Part shown: in pieces, positions 26,577-36,083 of the stretch | Layout: the number at the start of each line of letters is the position of its first letter | How positions within the stretch are numbered: position 1 is the stretch's first letter | NCBI GenBank assembly: GCA_963516675.1 | Contig: CAUQBH010000010.1 | Span: 1-64,000 of the forward strand | Length of the DNA stretch: 64,000 nt | Source of the DNA: JABCPE02 sp963516675 | GTDB taxonomy: Bacteria; Bacteroidota; Bacteroidia; Flavobacteriales; Weeksellaceae | Direction: 5' to 3' | The notes under the pieces: model-generated | What the model was told of the DNA's origin: nothing | Databases searched by the model: none | Seen by the model: only the letters and a program-made list of their open reading frames with translations | Program-made: the position numbers and the translations under genes

Positions 26577-27371
26577 ATGAACTACAAAACATTAGTAAAA
26601 CTAAGCAATATTATTGGGATAATTTCTATTATCTTGTTGGTTTATTGGGTTTTTGTATTTATTTCAATAACGGTCTTTGGATTGAAAATTTTTCGGGAAA
26701 ATATTACCGAGACTTTTTATCTGAGTGTACTGGGAGTTTTAGCGTTGATGCTGGGTTCTCTTATTATTAATGTGATGTTTAACCTTACTCGAATAGCCGA
26801 AAAACACAATCAAGATGAATTGAGTGTTTCTAAACAGGTTAACAAAAAAATGGGACTTCTTTTTGGACTGAGTTTTCCTTTGATATTCGGGCTTCTTTTC
26901 GCTGGAGATTATATTACATCCAGAAAAAAAGAAGAAATGCTGATAGCTTCTGCAAAAGAAATCATAGAGAGCAATAAGGAAAAAACAGATAAATTACTTC
27001 ATTATTCCTTTGATAAAAATTGGGTTATCAATACTCGCAATATTCTTGATTTATACGAAAATACGGATAAGCATTTTCCATATGTTTCGGTAATTGTGTC
27101 GGATAGTATTGATAAAACAAAAGTGTTTTTAGGTTTTAGAGATTACTACATAGAGAATGATACCATTCGCCCTATGAAGAGAGATTTTATTCTAAAAACA
27201 ACAAAAGTAGAGCGTGAATACCTCAAAAAGGTATTTTATAACCATTCTGATGAAGTACGATTCAGTGCTAATGATGGTAGGTACGAGCTGTTTTATCCCT
27301 ATATAAAAGATGGGAAAAGAATTGTTCTTTATTTTTCGGAGTATCAGCCTTATGGGAAAATAGGAAGTTGA
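26577..27371 (+). CDS. membrane protein of unknown function
   Basis: A 264-residue protein that I do not recognise. It has two or three hydrophobic segments in the first ~115 residues (IIGIISIILLVYWVFVFISI, FYLSVLGVLALMLGSLIINV and GLLFGLSFPLIFGLLFAGD) and a soluble C-terminal domain of ~150 residues that ends in a Tyr-rich stretch. It is preceded by a plausible start at 26577 without ribosome-binding site. A short two-helix membrane protein is encoded 43 bp downstream, and the two may form an operon. Confidence 0.7.
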   Translation: MNYKTLVKLSNIIGIISIILLVYWVFVFISITVFGLKIFRENITETFYLSVLGVLALMLGSLIINVMFNLTRIAEKHNQDELSVSKQVNKKMGLLFGLSFPLIFGLLFAGDYITSRKKEEMLIASAKEIIESNKEKTDKLLHYSFDKNWVINTRNILDLYENTDKHFPYVSVIVSDSIDKTKVFLGFRDYYIENDTIRPMKRDFILKTTKVEREYLKKVFYNHSDEVRFSANDGRYELFYPYIKDGKRIVLYFSEYQPYGKIGS

Positions 27372-27414
27372 TAAACAGATAGAAACTATAACAAAACTAA
27401 TAGAAGTAAAGTAA

Positions 27415-27594
27415 ATGATAGCAAAAGAGTATATTCCTATTTATGCTACATTAATAGTTCTTGCGCTTATTTACATAAAGAGTAAAAAAAAGGATAAAAA
27501 TGATGACAACCCAATGAATACAGCAAGGGTCTTTGATTCATATATACTAATAATAATACTTTTGGTATTAATTATATTATCTATTTTTAAATGA
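27415..27594 (+). CDS. small two-helix membrane protein
   Basis: A 59-residue protein with two hydrophobic helices (IPIYATLIVLALIYI and SYILIIILLVLIILSIF) joined by a strongly charged linker (KSKKKDKNDDN). It has no recognised family. It follows the membrane protein gene at 26577 in the same direction. The clear two-helix hairpin makes it likely to be real in spite of its size. Confidence 0.5.
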   Translation: MIAKEYIPIYATLIVLALIYIKSKKKDKNDDNPMNTARVFDSYILIIILLVLIILSIFK

Positions 27595-27818
27595 CAGGTA
27601 AAATTCCAGATGTGTGGGCTGAACCATAAATATTTATACTTAATTTAAAGACAAATTATGCTTTATATTGTATTTTTTTGAGTGTGATGATTAGATAATT
27701 ATTATTTATATCTGTATAAATGAATTATATGGCATTTTATAAACTGATAGAACAAAACAAAGAACGGCGGAAAGCGCTGGGAATACGCTTCAAGTTATTT
27801 TAGAGAAATTAAAATTAG
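27595..27818. other. gap with a tiny open frame
   Basis: Only a 24-codon frame (27729-27803, MAFYKLIEQNKERRKALGIR...) is seen. It looks like the remnant of a gene end rather than a gene. A GGTAAAATTCCAGATGTGTGG stretch at the start (27598-27618; written without its last base it fits the recurring segment of the 34-38 kb array) resembles the intergenic segment found between the genes at 34-38 kb. Confidence 0.35.
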
Positions 27819-27854
27819 AAGCTGTCGCAAATCTTATTTTGCGACAGCTTTTTT
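27819..27854. terminator. bidirectional terminator
   Basis: The perfect 13-bp-class stem AAGCTGTCGCAAA / TTTGCGACAGCTT type hairpin (27819-27850) is followed by TTTTTT on the plus strand and preceded by A-rich sequence for the leftward gene at 27874. Confidence 0.85.
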
Positions 27855-27873
27855 ACTTTTCTATTTTTTGAAA

Positions 27874-28485
27874 TTAATGGCAAAAAGCCACCATATCTAA
27901 TCCGTTTTCAAGGCAAAAAGCGATGTTCTCTTTTAGTCCCATAATATGTTCATAGCTATAGCCTTTGTCTTCTTCCTCGGTTTCACCATCGATTAAGTCT
28001 TCTATTTCCTCAGGAGTTTTATGCACTTTTGATAATAAATCCGAAAGCGCTTGTAGGTGTTCTTTATCAAGCAGGCTTATCATAGGGAAATCGTATATCT
28101 CTGGGATAGAAAATGGGTGAAAATGGTCAGCAGGGAAGAGTTCGGTATCTATTTCAGTCTTTATATTCCAGTCTTCTAAAAGTATACGACTGATGAGTTC
28201 AGTTTCATACCAAAACTTAATTTCCTGATTATAAGGTAATTCTATACCCAAAGTAGTACAAATACCGATAAAGGCATAGCCATAAATATACCCTTCCTGA
28301 TCATACTGATTGCCCATAATAATATCAGTAAGCGCCTTTATGGTCTCATTATCATCGTCTCCATCTGCATAGTTTTTAAAGGTATCATTCGCTTTTACCT
28401 TTTGTAAAAGGGCTTCATCTTTAGAGCCAAAAACAGCTTTGATTTCAGGAGTTTTTATTCCGTAAGCAAACATATAGTATCCCAT
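27874..28485 (-). CDS. unknown acidic protein
   Basis: A 203-residue acidic protein without signal peptide or membrane helix. It begins MGYYMFAYGIKTPEIKAVFGSKDEALL and has the look of small cytoplasmic proteins of the DUF7691 kind, but I am not certain of this. Its Asp/Glu-rich composition, single-gene setting and position near other short unknown genes would also fit an immunity protein. On the minus strand a TATCTTCG element lies ~25 bp upstream. Confidence 0.65.
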   Translation of the reverse strand: MGYYMFAYGIKTPEIKAVFGSKDEALLQKVKANDTFKNYADGDDDNETIKALTDIIMGNQYDQEGYIYGYAFIGICTTLGIELPYNQEIKFWYETELISRILLEDWNIKTEIDTELFPADHFHPFSIPEIYDFPMISLLDKEHLQALSDLLSKVHKTPEEIEDLIDGETEEEDKGYSYEHIMGLKENIAFCLENGLDMVAFCH

Positions 28486-28570
28486 AAGTAGAATTTTTTT
28501 ATTGAAAGAACGAAGATAGTGTTTTTTTATTTACATTTGTAAGGTATGACTATTTAAAAAAATAAAAATT

Positions 28571-29146
28571 ATGGAATTGATTTCAGAAAAAATGAAATTT
28601 GATTTTCTTGTCAGATTAAAATTTGATATTAGTGAAGGGTATGATAAGGCGGGAATTAAAACGGCTTATAATGATTTTGCAAGAACGCTGAGAACTGATA
28701 ATTTGAAGGAGAAAAAATTTAAAACAGAAAATTTTTTACTCAAAGAATTGAAACAATTGATTTCTTTGAATATAAAAAATCAAGAAGAATTTGATGAAAA
28801 ACATAGGGAACTATGTGAGAAACTTAAGAAAGAATGGAATGAGCTCAGTTATGGTCAAATTCAAAAATGGGTAAATATGTCCCTCAAATATTGGCTTCTT
28901 TTCGGTGGAGATAAAATAGCAAACATTGAGAAAAATGCTAAATATTTCCATATTCCCATTGACAGCATCATAAAAGAAATTGCTTTTGGAGAAAAAAGAA
29001 ATCAAGTAGGTTATAAAAGTTGGAGTAAAATAGAAAATTATGATGAATATTTCAAATATCAAGACATATTCAGAGAAAATAACAAAAAGATTGAGCCGAT
29101 TGTAAAAGAGTTTGAGTTGTTTAATAATAGTAATAATAAACAATAA
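28571..29146 (+). CDS. unknown helical protein
   Basis: A 191-residue Lys/Glu-rich protein predicted to be mainly helical, without signal peptide or membrane segments. I do not recognise a family. A conserved-looking YGQIQKWVNMSLKYWLLF stretch lies near residue 95. A TACATTTG promoter element is at 28532-28539. It may form an operon with the 76-residue gene that starts 36 bp after its stop. Confidence 0.65.
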   Translation: MELISEKMKFDFLVRLKFDISEGYDKAGIKTAYNDFARTLRTDNLKEKKFKTENFLLKELKQLISLNIKNQEEFDEKHRELCEKLKKEWNELSYGQIQKWVNMSLKYWLLFGGDKIANIEKNAKYFHIPIDSIIKEIAFGEKRNQVGYKSWSKIENYDEYFKYQDIFRENNKKIEPIVKEFELFNNSNNKQ

Positions 29147-29182
29147 AACCAGTAAATTTAAAACCAATTTAAATTACACCAG

Positions 29183-29413
29183 ATGAACATAGAGGAAAAT
29201 ACAGAATCTATACAGAAAGAGATATTACAACACAAAATAAAGGTGATGGGGAAAGATTGGGTGCAAAACAGATTGGAAGCAAAAGCGCAGGTTCAAGATA
29301 TGAAAAAGCACTTGGATTCTTTATCAGAAGAAGAAGCTCACAGACAGGCAGTGGAACAAGCAGAGAAAATCAAAAGACTGAGAGAAGAGAGGAGAATAAA
29401 GGGGATTTCATAG
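29183..29413 (+). CDS. small coiled-coil protein
   Basis: A 76-residue, charged, wholly helical protein (QVQDMKKHLDSLSEEEAHRQ and AVEQAEKIKRLREERRIKG). It has no family assignment. Co-directional with and close to the preceding unknown gene. The codon usage and high Glu/Lys/Gln content fit a real small protein; the function is unknown. Confidence 0.55.
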   Translation: MNIEENTESIQKEILQHKIKVMGKDWVQNRLEAKAQVQDMKKHLDSLSEEEAHRQAVEQAEKIKRLREERRIKGIS

Positions 29414-29611
29414 AGTATTGTAAAGAAAATGGATAATGGAAAGGAAAACTGTTTTGGATAGATGTTCAAAGCAGTTTTGTTTTTTTGAAATGTGATGCTT
29501 TGGTAGTTCAGATTACAAAATGAGAAACGCCTACTAAGACAGAGCAGAAAAAACTTAAAAAATCATTGATAATTATTCCTTTTTGTAGTAGTTATTTTAG
29601 CGGATAAAATG

Positions 29612-29619
29612 TAAATTTG
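29612..29619 (+). promoter_or_regulatory. purL promoter -7 element (TAAATTTG)
   Basis: A perfect TAnnTTTG match 24 bp before the purL start codon. No good TTG at the standard spacing is seen. Confidence 0.5.
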
Positions 29620-29643
29620 CAGAACTCCCTATAATAACTAAAA

Positions 29644-32600
29644 ATGAAAAAGAGAATCTTCGTAGAGAAAAAAGGGATTTTCGATGTAGAAAGTCCTAAA
29701 ATTCTAACTGAAATCAAGAGCATTCTTCCCAAAGTAGAGAATGTAAAAGTTTATAATATTTATGATGTTTTTGGGCTGTCCGAAAGCGATTTTTCCAAAA
29801 CGGTAGGCAGTGTTTTCGCAGACCCTGTTACAGACATCATTCACACAGAAAATCCAGCAACAGAGCAGTATTTCGCTACAGAATTTCTCCCTGGGCAGTA
29901 TGACCAGAGGGCAGATTCAGCGGAGCAGTGCATTTCGCTGCTTACAGGAACGGGCAATGCAGCCGTGCGAAGCGGAAAACTTATTGAGATAAAGGGCATT
30001 TCTTTCGCAGATTTGGATAAGGTTAAAGACCTGCTTATCAATAAAGTAGAGAGTAGAGAAAAAGATTTGTCTAAACTAGAAATTCCAGCGCAGGAAAAGC
30101 CAACTCCTGTGATTGTTCACGAAGGTTTTATCGGTTTTAATGAGGCCGAACTGGAGCAGTTTTACAAGCAGCACGGCTTTGCTTTTGGGTTTGATGATTT
30201 GCTGTTTATTCAAAATTATTTCCAATCAGAAAACCGAAATCCTACCGAGACCGAGCTCAAAGTTTTGGACACTTACTGGAGTGACCACTGCCGGCATACC
30301 ACTTTTGAAACCGAGCTGAAAGACATTCAGTTCAAAGGCGAATTTAAAGAAACTTTGGATAAAATTTTCGCCGATTATTTAGAAAAAAGAAAGTTCTTAG
30401 GAAGAGAAGCGAAACCGATTTCGCTCATGGATTTGGCAACTGTCTGCGCCAGATATTTCCATAAAACAGGTAAATTAGAAAATCTTGTGGTTTCTGATGA
30501 AATCAATGCCTGCACGATAGAAATAGAGGCGGAGTTTGATGGGAAAAAAGAGCCTTGGTATCTTCTTTTCAAAAACGAAACGCACAATCACCCTACTGAA
30601 ATAGAGCCTTTTGGTGGCGCATCTACTTGTCTTGGCGGTGCTATCCGTGACCCGCTTTCTGGGCGTGCTTTCGTGTATCAGGCGATGCGTCTGAGTGGTG
30701 CGGCAGATGTTCTAGAGCCTGTTTCTGCGACTTTGCAGGGAAAACTTCCACAGAGAACCATCACAAAACAGGCAGCGAATGGCTATTCTTCTTATGGAAA
30801 TCAGATAGGACTTGCCACTACGATGGTCAATGAAATCTATCACGAAGGCTACAGAGCGAAGAGAATGGAGGTAGGTTTCGTGGTTGGTGCAGTTCCCAAA
30901 ACTTGGGTAAAACGCGAAAAACCGCAGAATGGCGACATCGTGATTTTGCTTGGCGGTGCTACAGGGCGAGATGGCGTAGGCGGTGCTACAGGTTCTTCCA
31001 AGGAGCAGGACGAAACCTCTATACATACACTTTCTACCGAAGTCCAAAAAGGGAATGCCGTGGAGGAGAGAAAAATCCAAAGGCTTTTCCGTAACCCAGA
31101 AGTTACCACTTTGATAAAGAAATCTAATGATTTCGGAGCGGGTGGAGTTTCTGTGGCTATCGGTGAAATTGCCGATTCTTTGGAGATTGATTTGGATATT
31201 TTACCTTTAAAATATGAAGGGCTGAACGGAACAGAACTTGCTATTTCCGAATCGCAGGAGCGTATCGCTGTGGTGGTGGATGCCAAGGATAAAGACCAAT
31301 TTATCCATTTCTGTGAAAGAGAAAACATCAAAGCCGTGGAGGTAGCGAATGTTACCGATTCGGGAAGAATGCAGATGTTCTGGAAAGGAACTAAAATAGT
31401 AGATTTGAGCCGAGAGTTTCTAAATTCCAACGGCTGTGCAAAATATCAAAATGCCGAAATTTCCCACCTTCAAAAACTTGAAAATCAGTCAGAAATATTT
31501 AACGAAGAAAACCTCATCAGAATACTTTCGGATAAAAATACAGCCTCTCAAAAAGGCTTGCTGGAGATGTTTGACTCTTCAGTCGGTGCGACTACGGTGG
31601 CTATGCCTTTGGGCGGAAAACACCAGATTACCGAGATGGAGGGAAGCGTACAGACACTGCCTGTTTTGAACGCGAAAAATGTGGAAACGGTATCTCTGGC
31701 AGCGTGGGGCTTTGATGCTGAAATATCTTCGCAAAACTCCCTGATAGGGGCAGCAGATGCTGTGGTGGAGTCCGTGGCGAAAATCGTAGCTATGGGCGGC
31801 GATTATAGAAAAATCCGATTGAGCTTTCAGGAATATTTTGAAAAATTAGGTCAAAATCCAGAAAAATGGGGAAAACCGCTGGCATCGCTCCTTGGGGCTT
31901 ATGATGCGCAGATGAATTTTGGGCTGGCGGCTATCGGAGGGAAAGACTCTATGAGTGGAACTTACCAAAATCTGAATGTACCGCCGACATTGATTTCCTT
32001 CGCTTGTGCAGATGGGCAGAAAAAACACATTATTTCGCCAGAGTTTAAGCAGGCTGGAAACAATATTTATCATTTTTATCATCAAAATAAAGAAAATGGA
32101 CTGCCAGATTATGAAACTTTGAAAGAGGTTTTTAATTTCGTTCATCAGCAGATAAAAGCAGGAAACATCGTTTCTGTAAAGACCATAAAAGACGGTGGAG
32201 CGGCAGTTTCATTGGCAAAAATGTGTTTTGGAAATCATTTCGGTGCAGAGGTGGAACTTACAGAAAGCCAGATTTTGGAGAAAAATATCGGTGGTTTTAT
32301 CATTGAAAGTAAAACAGAACTACCTCATTCCCAGCTTTATAAAATAGGAAAAGTGACCGAAGGAAAAACTTTGGTTATCAATAAAAAAGCGTTTGACCTT
32401 GGTAAATTGCTTTCGGCTTATACGCAGACTTTTGAAAATCTTTTCCCAACAGCTGAGCCAGACAGAATAGAAATCAACATCGATGAAAAGCTGAATTCTA
32501 CGAGTCCTAAAAACATCATCATCAAGAAACATAACATCGCAAAACCAAGGGTTTTCGCGCCGATTTTCCCAGGAACAAACTGCGAATACGAAACCCAAAA

Positions 32601-33333
32601 TGCTTTCCGAAAAGAGGGAGCAGAGGTGACTTCGTTGCCGCTCATTAACCTTACCAAAAGCCTTTTGGAGGAGAGTATAGAGACTTGGACAAAGGAAATA
32701 GACCAGTCTCAAATTCTTGTTTTCTCAGGAGGATTTTCCGCAGGGGACGAGCCAGATGGTTCAGCGAAATTCATTGTCAATGTTCTTAAAAACGAACAAA
32801 TGAAGTCTGCTGTTCATCGCCTTTTGGAGCGTGACGGGATGATTCTGGGGATATGTAACGGCTTCCAAGCCTTGGTAAAATCTGGACTTCTGCCGTATGG
32901 GGAGATAAGGGATTTGGATGAAAACTCGCCTACACTCGCTCACAACGCGATAGGCCGACATATTTCCCAAATGGTGGATGTGAAGGTGGTGAATGATGAT
33001 TCGCCGTGGCTGAAAGGCATGAAAAACGAGGTCTATACCATCCCGATTTCCCACGGAGAAGGGCGTTTCATGGCAAGTGAGGAGGTGCTGACAGAACTCT
33101 ACAAAAATGGACAGATAGCAACTCAATACATTGATTTTGAGGGTAGAATAGCTCACGGAATGCCGTATAATCCGAATAATTCGCTCTTTGGAATAGAAGG
33201 AATTACCAGCCGAAGCGGAAAAATATTCGGAAGAATGGGGCATCCAGAGCGTTTCGCGGAAGGACTGTTGAAAAATATCCCAACTGCCAACTACCACAAT
33301 ATTTTCAGGAATGGAGTGGAGTATTTTAAGTAG
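29644..33333 (+). CDS. purL: phosphoribosylformylglycinamidine synthase (long, single-chain)
   Basis: Converts FGAR, glutamine and ATP to FGAM in purine synthesis. At 1229 residues it is the fused type with a glutamine amidotransferase at the C terminus. The synthetase part shows SDHCRHTTF and HNHPTEIEPFGGASTCLGGAIRD; the central linker has the GGATGRDGVGGATGSS stretch. The amidotransferase keeps its Cys (ILGICNGFQAL) and His/Glu (PISHGEGRFMA), so it can use glutamine directly and needs no separate PurQ. Together with purB it shows that this is core chromosome. Confidence 0.96.
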   Translation: MKKRIFVEKKGIFDVESPKILTEIKSILPKVENVKVYNIYDVFGLSESDFSKTVGSVFADPVTDIIHTENPATEQYFATEFLPGQYDQRADSAEQCISLLTGTGNAAVRSGKLIEIKGISFADLDKVKDLLINKVESREKDLSKLEIPAQEKPTPVIVHEGFIGFNEAELEQFYKQHGFAFGFDDLLFIQNYFQSENRNPTETELKVLDTYWSDHCRHTTFETELKDIQFKGEFKETLDKIFADYLEKRKFLGREAKPISLMDLATVCARYFHKTGKLENLVVSDEINACTIEIEAEFDGKKEPWYLLFKNETHNHPTEIEPFGGASTCLGGAIRDPLSGRAFVYQAMRLSGAADVLEPVSATLQGKLPQRTITKQAANGYSSYGNQIGLATTMVNEIYHEGYRAKRMEVGFVVGAVPKTWVKREKPQNGDIVILLGGATGRDGVGGATGSSKEQDETSIHTLSTEVQKGNAVEERKIQRLFRNPEVTTLIKKSNDFGAGGVSVAIGEIADSLEIDLDILPLKYEGLNGTELAISESQERIAVVVDAKDKDQFIHFCERENIKAVEVANVTDSGRMQMFWKGTKIVDLSREFLNSNGCAKYQNAEISHLQKLENQSEIFNEENLIRILSDKNTASQKGLLEMFDSSVGATTVAMPLGGKHQITEMEGSVQTLPVLNAKNVETVSLAAWGFDAEISSQNSLIGAADAVVESVAKIVAMGGDYRKIRLSFQEYFEKLGQNPEKWGKPLASLLGAYDAQMNFGLAAIGGKDSMSGTYQNLNVPPTLISFACADGQKKHIISPEFKQAGNNIYHFYHQNKENGLPDYETLKEVFNFVHQQIKAGNIVSVKTIKDGGAAVSLAKMCFGNHFGAEVELTESQILEKNIGGFIIESKTELPHSQLYKIGKVTEGKTLVINKKAFDLGKLLSAYTQTFENLFPTAEPDRIEINIDEKLNSTSPKNIIIKKHNIAKPRVFAPIFPGTNCEYETQNAFRKEGAEVTSLPLINLTKSLLEESIETWTKEIDQSQILVFSGGFSAGDEPDGSAKFIVNVLKNEQMKSAVHRLLERDGMILGICNGFQALVKSGLLPYGEIRDLDENSPTLAHNAIGRHISQMVDVKVVNDDSPWLKGMKNEVYTIPISHGEGRFMASEEVLTELYKNGQIATQYIDFEGRIAHGMPYNPNNSLFGIEGITSRSGKIFGRMGHPERFAEGLLKNIPTANYHNIFRNGVEYFK

Positions 33334-33356
33334 GGAAATTATATTGTAAATAAAAA

Positions 33357-33380
33357 AACACCTCTGAAAAGAGGTGTTTT
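33357..33380. terminator. bidirectional terminator between purL and the coiled-coil gene
   Basis: The stem AACACCTCT / AGAGGTGTT with a GAAA-type loop is flanked by A-rich and T-rich tracts, so it serves both convergent genes. Confidence 0.85.
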
Positions 33381-33394
33381 TTTGTTTTTTGATA

Positions 33395-33667
33395 TTAGAA
33401 CAAATCATCTAATTTAGATTTTGCGGAATCCCAGAATTTACTGAGGTCAGATTTTAAATCATCTAGTTTGTCTTCTGCAAGGTCTTTTATTTCATCCCAT
33501 TTGTCTTCGGCTTCTTCTAATTTTGCTTCCAAAAGTTTGCTTTTTTCTTCTAGCTCTGCTTTTGCATCACCAGATAATTCTTCTGCTTTTCCTTTTAGGA
33601 TTTCTAGTTCTTTTTTAGCGTTTTCTATTTGTTCTTGGAATTTTTGTTTTAATTCGTTAGTGTCCAT
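33395..33667 (-). CDS. small coiled-coil protein (apolipoprotein/YtxH-like composition)
   Basis: A 90-residue protein that is almost entirely one amphipathic helix, with heptad-like repeats of Lys, Glu, Leu and Ala (KLEEAEDKWDEIKDLAEDKL). It has no signal peptide. Proteins of this composition are common in flavobacteria and are often annotated as hypothetical or stress-related; the function is unknown. It converges on purL with a shared terminator between. Confidence 0.7.
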   Translation of the reverse strand: MDTNELKQKFQEQIENAKKELEILKGKAEELSGDAKAELEEKSKLLEAKLEEAEDKWDEIKDLAEDKLDDLKSDLSKFWDSAKSKLDDLF

Positions 33668-33834
33668 TTTCTTTGTTTTTAAATGTTAAACAAGACAAAG
33701 ATAAACAAAAAACGATACAAAAGAGCTTTAAAACCAAATTAAAATTTCTGTAAATTGCACAAGGCTTGTTTTTGGGCATTGATGGGAATTTTTTGAAATA
33801 AATATTTGTAATGAAAAAGGTATAGAAAATAATA

Positions 33835-34442
33835 ATGGATAATGGAATTTTAATGGGATTATTCTATAAAGTTTCTAACAAGCAATCCTTAAAGGATAGA
33901 AATCAAATTTTTAAAGAAGTGGGTATTCCTCTGCTCTTGAAGATAATGGTTTTATTCATCCTGTCTTTAAAACTTCTTGGGATGGACAATATAACCATTC
34001 TATAAAAGGCTATTGCTATGAATTTGCTCGATTACAGCAAAATAGATATCTTGAAATCATAAATACTTATATACTTAGCGGTGAATCTCGGATACAAATT
34101 TATCTGAATATTTTTGAGATTTCTCCCCAATTAGAATCAGTAACTGAATTAAACAAATATGAAGGATTAAATTTCAGTATTCCTCCCAACAATATAACAA
34201 GAATGCTGTTACGAAGTGATGATTATAAAGGTCCTCCTATATTCCATATTATTTTTCTTCCAGAACACAAGATAGGAAACTACCATACAAAGGCTGGATA
34301 TGAAACAAAGCTTAAAAAGCTAAAGATTTTAATCCAATCAGACATGAAAAACATCAATAAATTTATAAAAAGATGGTATGAACTTCACAAACCAAATATT
34401 ACAGACTATGAAGGAAATATCATGAATAATATTTCCATGTAG
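33835..34442 (+). pseudogene. unknown gene broken by a frameshift near 33915
   Basis: Frame 1 from the ATG at 33835 (MDNGILMGLFYKVSNKQSLK...) is continued by another frame from about 33921 (GYSSALEDNGFIHPVFKTSW...) that stays open to the stop at 34442. The join lies in or near ATTTTTAAAGAAGTGGG. Restored, it would encode about 202 residues of an unknown cytoplasmic protein. The downstream part alone has an internal ATG at 34203. It is either a decayed gene or a homopolymer sequencing error. Confidence 0.65.
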
Positions 34443-34505
34443 ATTTCTTATGACAATATTCCAAATTGTCTTTTAGATTATTAAAAATTCACAAAAAAAA
34501 ATATT

Positions 34506-34955
34506 ATGAAACGCTCTTTATTAAGTTCATTTATTATAATTATCAGTGTATTATTAAGCATAAATATTTTATTAAATATATGTAGCAAAAAGGATACAAC
34601 AGAAGAAACATTATTTTATACTAAAAACCTTCAAGAGGAATTTGATTTATTAGTATCGTTTAAAAATACCGGAAGAAATTGGGGCGTTTATTTATCAGCA
34701 ACAAAAGAAGATATAAATAAAATAAAAGAAAACAAATATCCATTAGGAGACCCTTATAATATCCCAAAATATCCAGAAATAAAATTTGTCATAAAAACTA
34801 CTCAAGAATTATACGATAAAACGGATATAGGAGATAGACTGCATAAACTCCCTAATAGTAATAAATGCTATCTCTATAAAGGAGATTCTATTTTTAAATA
34901 TAATTGTTATCTTATTCCTGAACAAATCAAAGAAAAGATAAATATAGATGAATAG
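34506..34955 (+). CDS. membrane-anchored unknown protein
   Basis: A 149-residue protein with an N-terminal hydrophobic segment (LLSSFIIIISVLLSINILLNIC) followed by a soluble domain. The cysteine after the segment is in a poor lipobox, so a membrane anchor is more likely than a lipoprotein. No family is recognised. It is one of a series of short AT-rich co-directional genes, each separated by a similar intergenic stretch. Confidence 0.6.
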   Translation: MKRSLLSSFIIIISVLLSINILLNICSKKDTTEETLFYTKNLQEEFDLLVSFKNTGRNWGVYLSATKEDINKIKENKYPLGDPYNIPKYPEIKFVIKTTQELYDKTDIGDRLHKLPNSNKCYLYKGDSIFKYNCYLIPEQIKEKINIDE

Positions 34956-35000
34956 GATAATGATGAAATTGGATATTGGAAAACGGCTCAGTGATTTTGG

Positions 35001-35038
35001 GTAATGTTCCAGAAGTATTGTTTTTTAGATTATTAAAA
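35001..35038 (+). repeat. recurring intergenic segment of the small-gene array
   Basis: The pattern GGTAATGTTCCAGA ... TTTTAGATTATTAAAA is seen here and, in varying completeness, at 34455-34486, 36020-36050, 36648-36660, 37719-37740 and 38157-38195, in each case directly after a gene and before the next one. In two cases it starts at the stop codon itself. Confidence 0.6.
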
Positions 35039-35051
35039 ATAAAAAAATAGC

Positions 35052-35297
35052 ATGAAAAGCTTTAAATTATTAATCTTTATCCTTATTATATTAGGGTTAT
35101 TAAATTATTTGAGTTTTTTATTAATAGATAATCATATCTACACTCTGAAAATAGGCTTTCCATTTACTATTTATTATGAATTCATTATAGATGGTGAAAC
35201 TCAATTTAGTTATTATCCTGAAAATATAGTGATAAATATTATTATCGTTGTCACTATATATGTAGTAATAAAATTATTTTATAATGAAAAAAAGTGA
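35052..35297 (+). CDS. small membrane protein, two helices
   Basis: An 81-residue protein with hydrophobic segments at both ends (LLIFILIILGLLNYLSFLLI and IVINIIIVVTIYVVIKLFY) and a short polar middle. No family is recognised. It belongs to the array of short co-directional genes; the spacing and upstream segment are like those of its neighbours. Confidence 0.55.
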   Translation: MKSFKLLIFILIILGLLNYLSFLLIDNHIYTLKIGFPFTIYYEFIIDGETQFSYYPENIVINIIIVVTIYVVIKLFYNEKK

Positions 35298-35327
35298 TAA
35301 TATTCTATATTATTAAAATAAAAAACA

Positions 35328-35468
35328 ATGAAACAAGAAAATAAAAATGAGAAAGTAACACTGAAAACCAAGACATATTCAACAAAGACTAAAGCTATTG
35401 CAAAGAAAGTGTATGATGAGGTGATAGCTAAATATCCTAATCTAATGGAAAAACTTAAAAACAGCTAA
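35328..35468 (+). CDS. very small basic protein
   Basis: A 46-residue Lys-rich protein (MKQENKNEKVTLKTKTYSTK ... EVIAKYPNLMEKLKNS). It lies 30 bp after the preceding gene in the array. It is short, and no family is known to me, but the frame has a good start and the C-terminal amphipathic helix looks like coding sequence. It may also be the remaining part of a longer gene. Confidence 0.4.
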   Translation: MKQENKNEKVTLKTKTYSTKTKAIAKKVYDEVIAKYPNLMEKLKNS

Positions 35469-35627
35469 ATATAAAGGAAGTTGTATGATGTATGGTGCTG
35501 CGCTTATGTTCTAAATAGTTGTTTTTATGATTTGTGATTGATATGTATCACAAAATTAGCTGGTTATGGCGTAGACGGCAGATGTAGAGATTATTTGGTC
35601 AAGAACTAAAACAAAATTGATAGGAAG

Positions 35628-36008
35628 ATGAAAGATTTAAGAAAGTTTTATTATTGGTGTGCATTAGTGTTTTTGATAATATTTCTATTATTACAATGGT
35701 ATTTTTATCTGAATCCTACAACTATTGAAGAGGATAATAGATTTGTGTACGATAAAATAAGGAATAGAGAAATAAAATCTACAATTAAGAGGAAAAGCCT
35801 TGATTTTAAAAATAGAAGAGCTTTATATATAGTTTATGAACAAGATAGTTTGCCTTTGGTTGTTAATTGGGAAGAGAAAATAAGCATAGGGGATTCAATT
35901 ATTAAACCCAAGGGTTCCTTAAAACTTTTGATAAAAAGGGGAGGCTATTTAATAGATACATTGGACTACGAGGAAAATAATTCTATTATTTTACCAAATA
36001 ATTGGTAA
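35628..36008 (+). CDS. membrane-anchored unknown protein
   Basis: A 126-residue protein with one N-terminal helix (YYWCALVFLIIFLLLQWYFY) and a beta-rich C-terminal domain of ~90 residues. The layout (short anchor, then a small soluble domain outside the membrane) is shared with the proteins at 34506 and 38531, although the sequences differ. No family is recognised. Part of the small-gene array. Confidence 0.6.
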   Translation: MKDLRKFYYWCALVFLIIFLLLQWYFYLNPTTIEEDNRFVYDKIRNREIKSTIKRKSLDFKNRRALYIVYEQDSLPLVVNWEEKISIGDSIIKPKGSLKLLIKRGGYLIDTLDYEENNSIILPNNW

Positions 36009-36083
36009 TAAGAATAGGAGTAATGTTCCAGATTGTCTTTCAAGTTATTATAGTGAAAACCAAAAATTAAAAAATTCCGAAAA

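Noticed and set aside
32761..33408. Leftward frames opposite purL (for example 215 codons here)
   Set aside because: Antisense to the conserved amidotransferase part of purL; no domain, no promoter.
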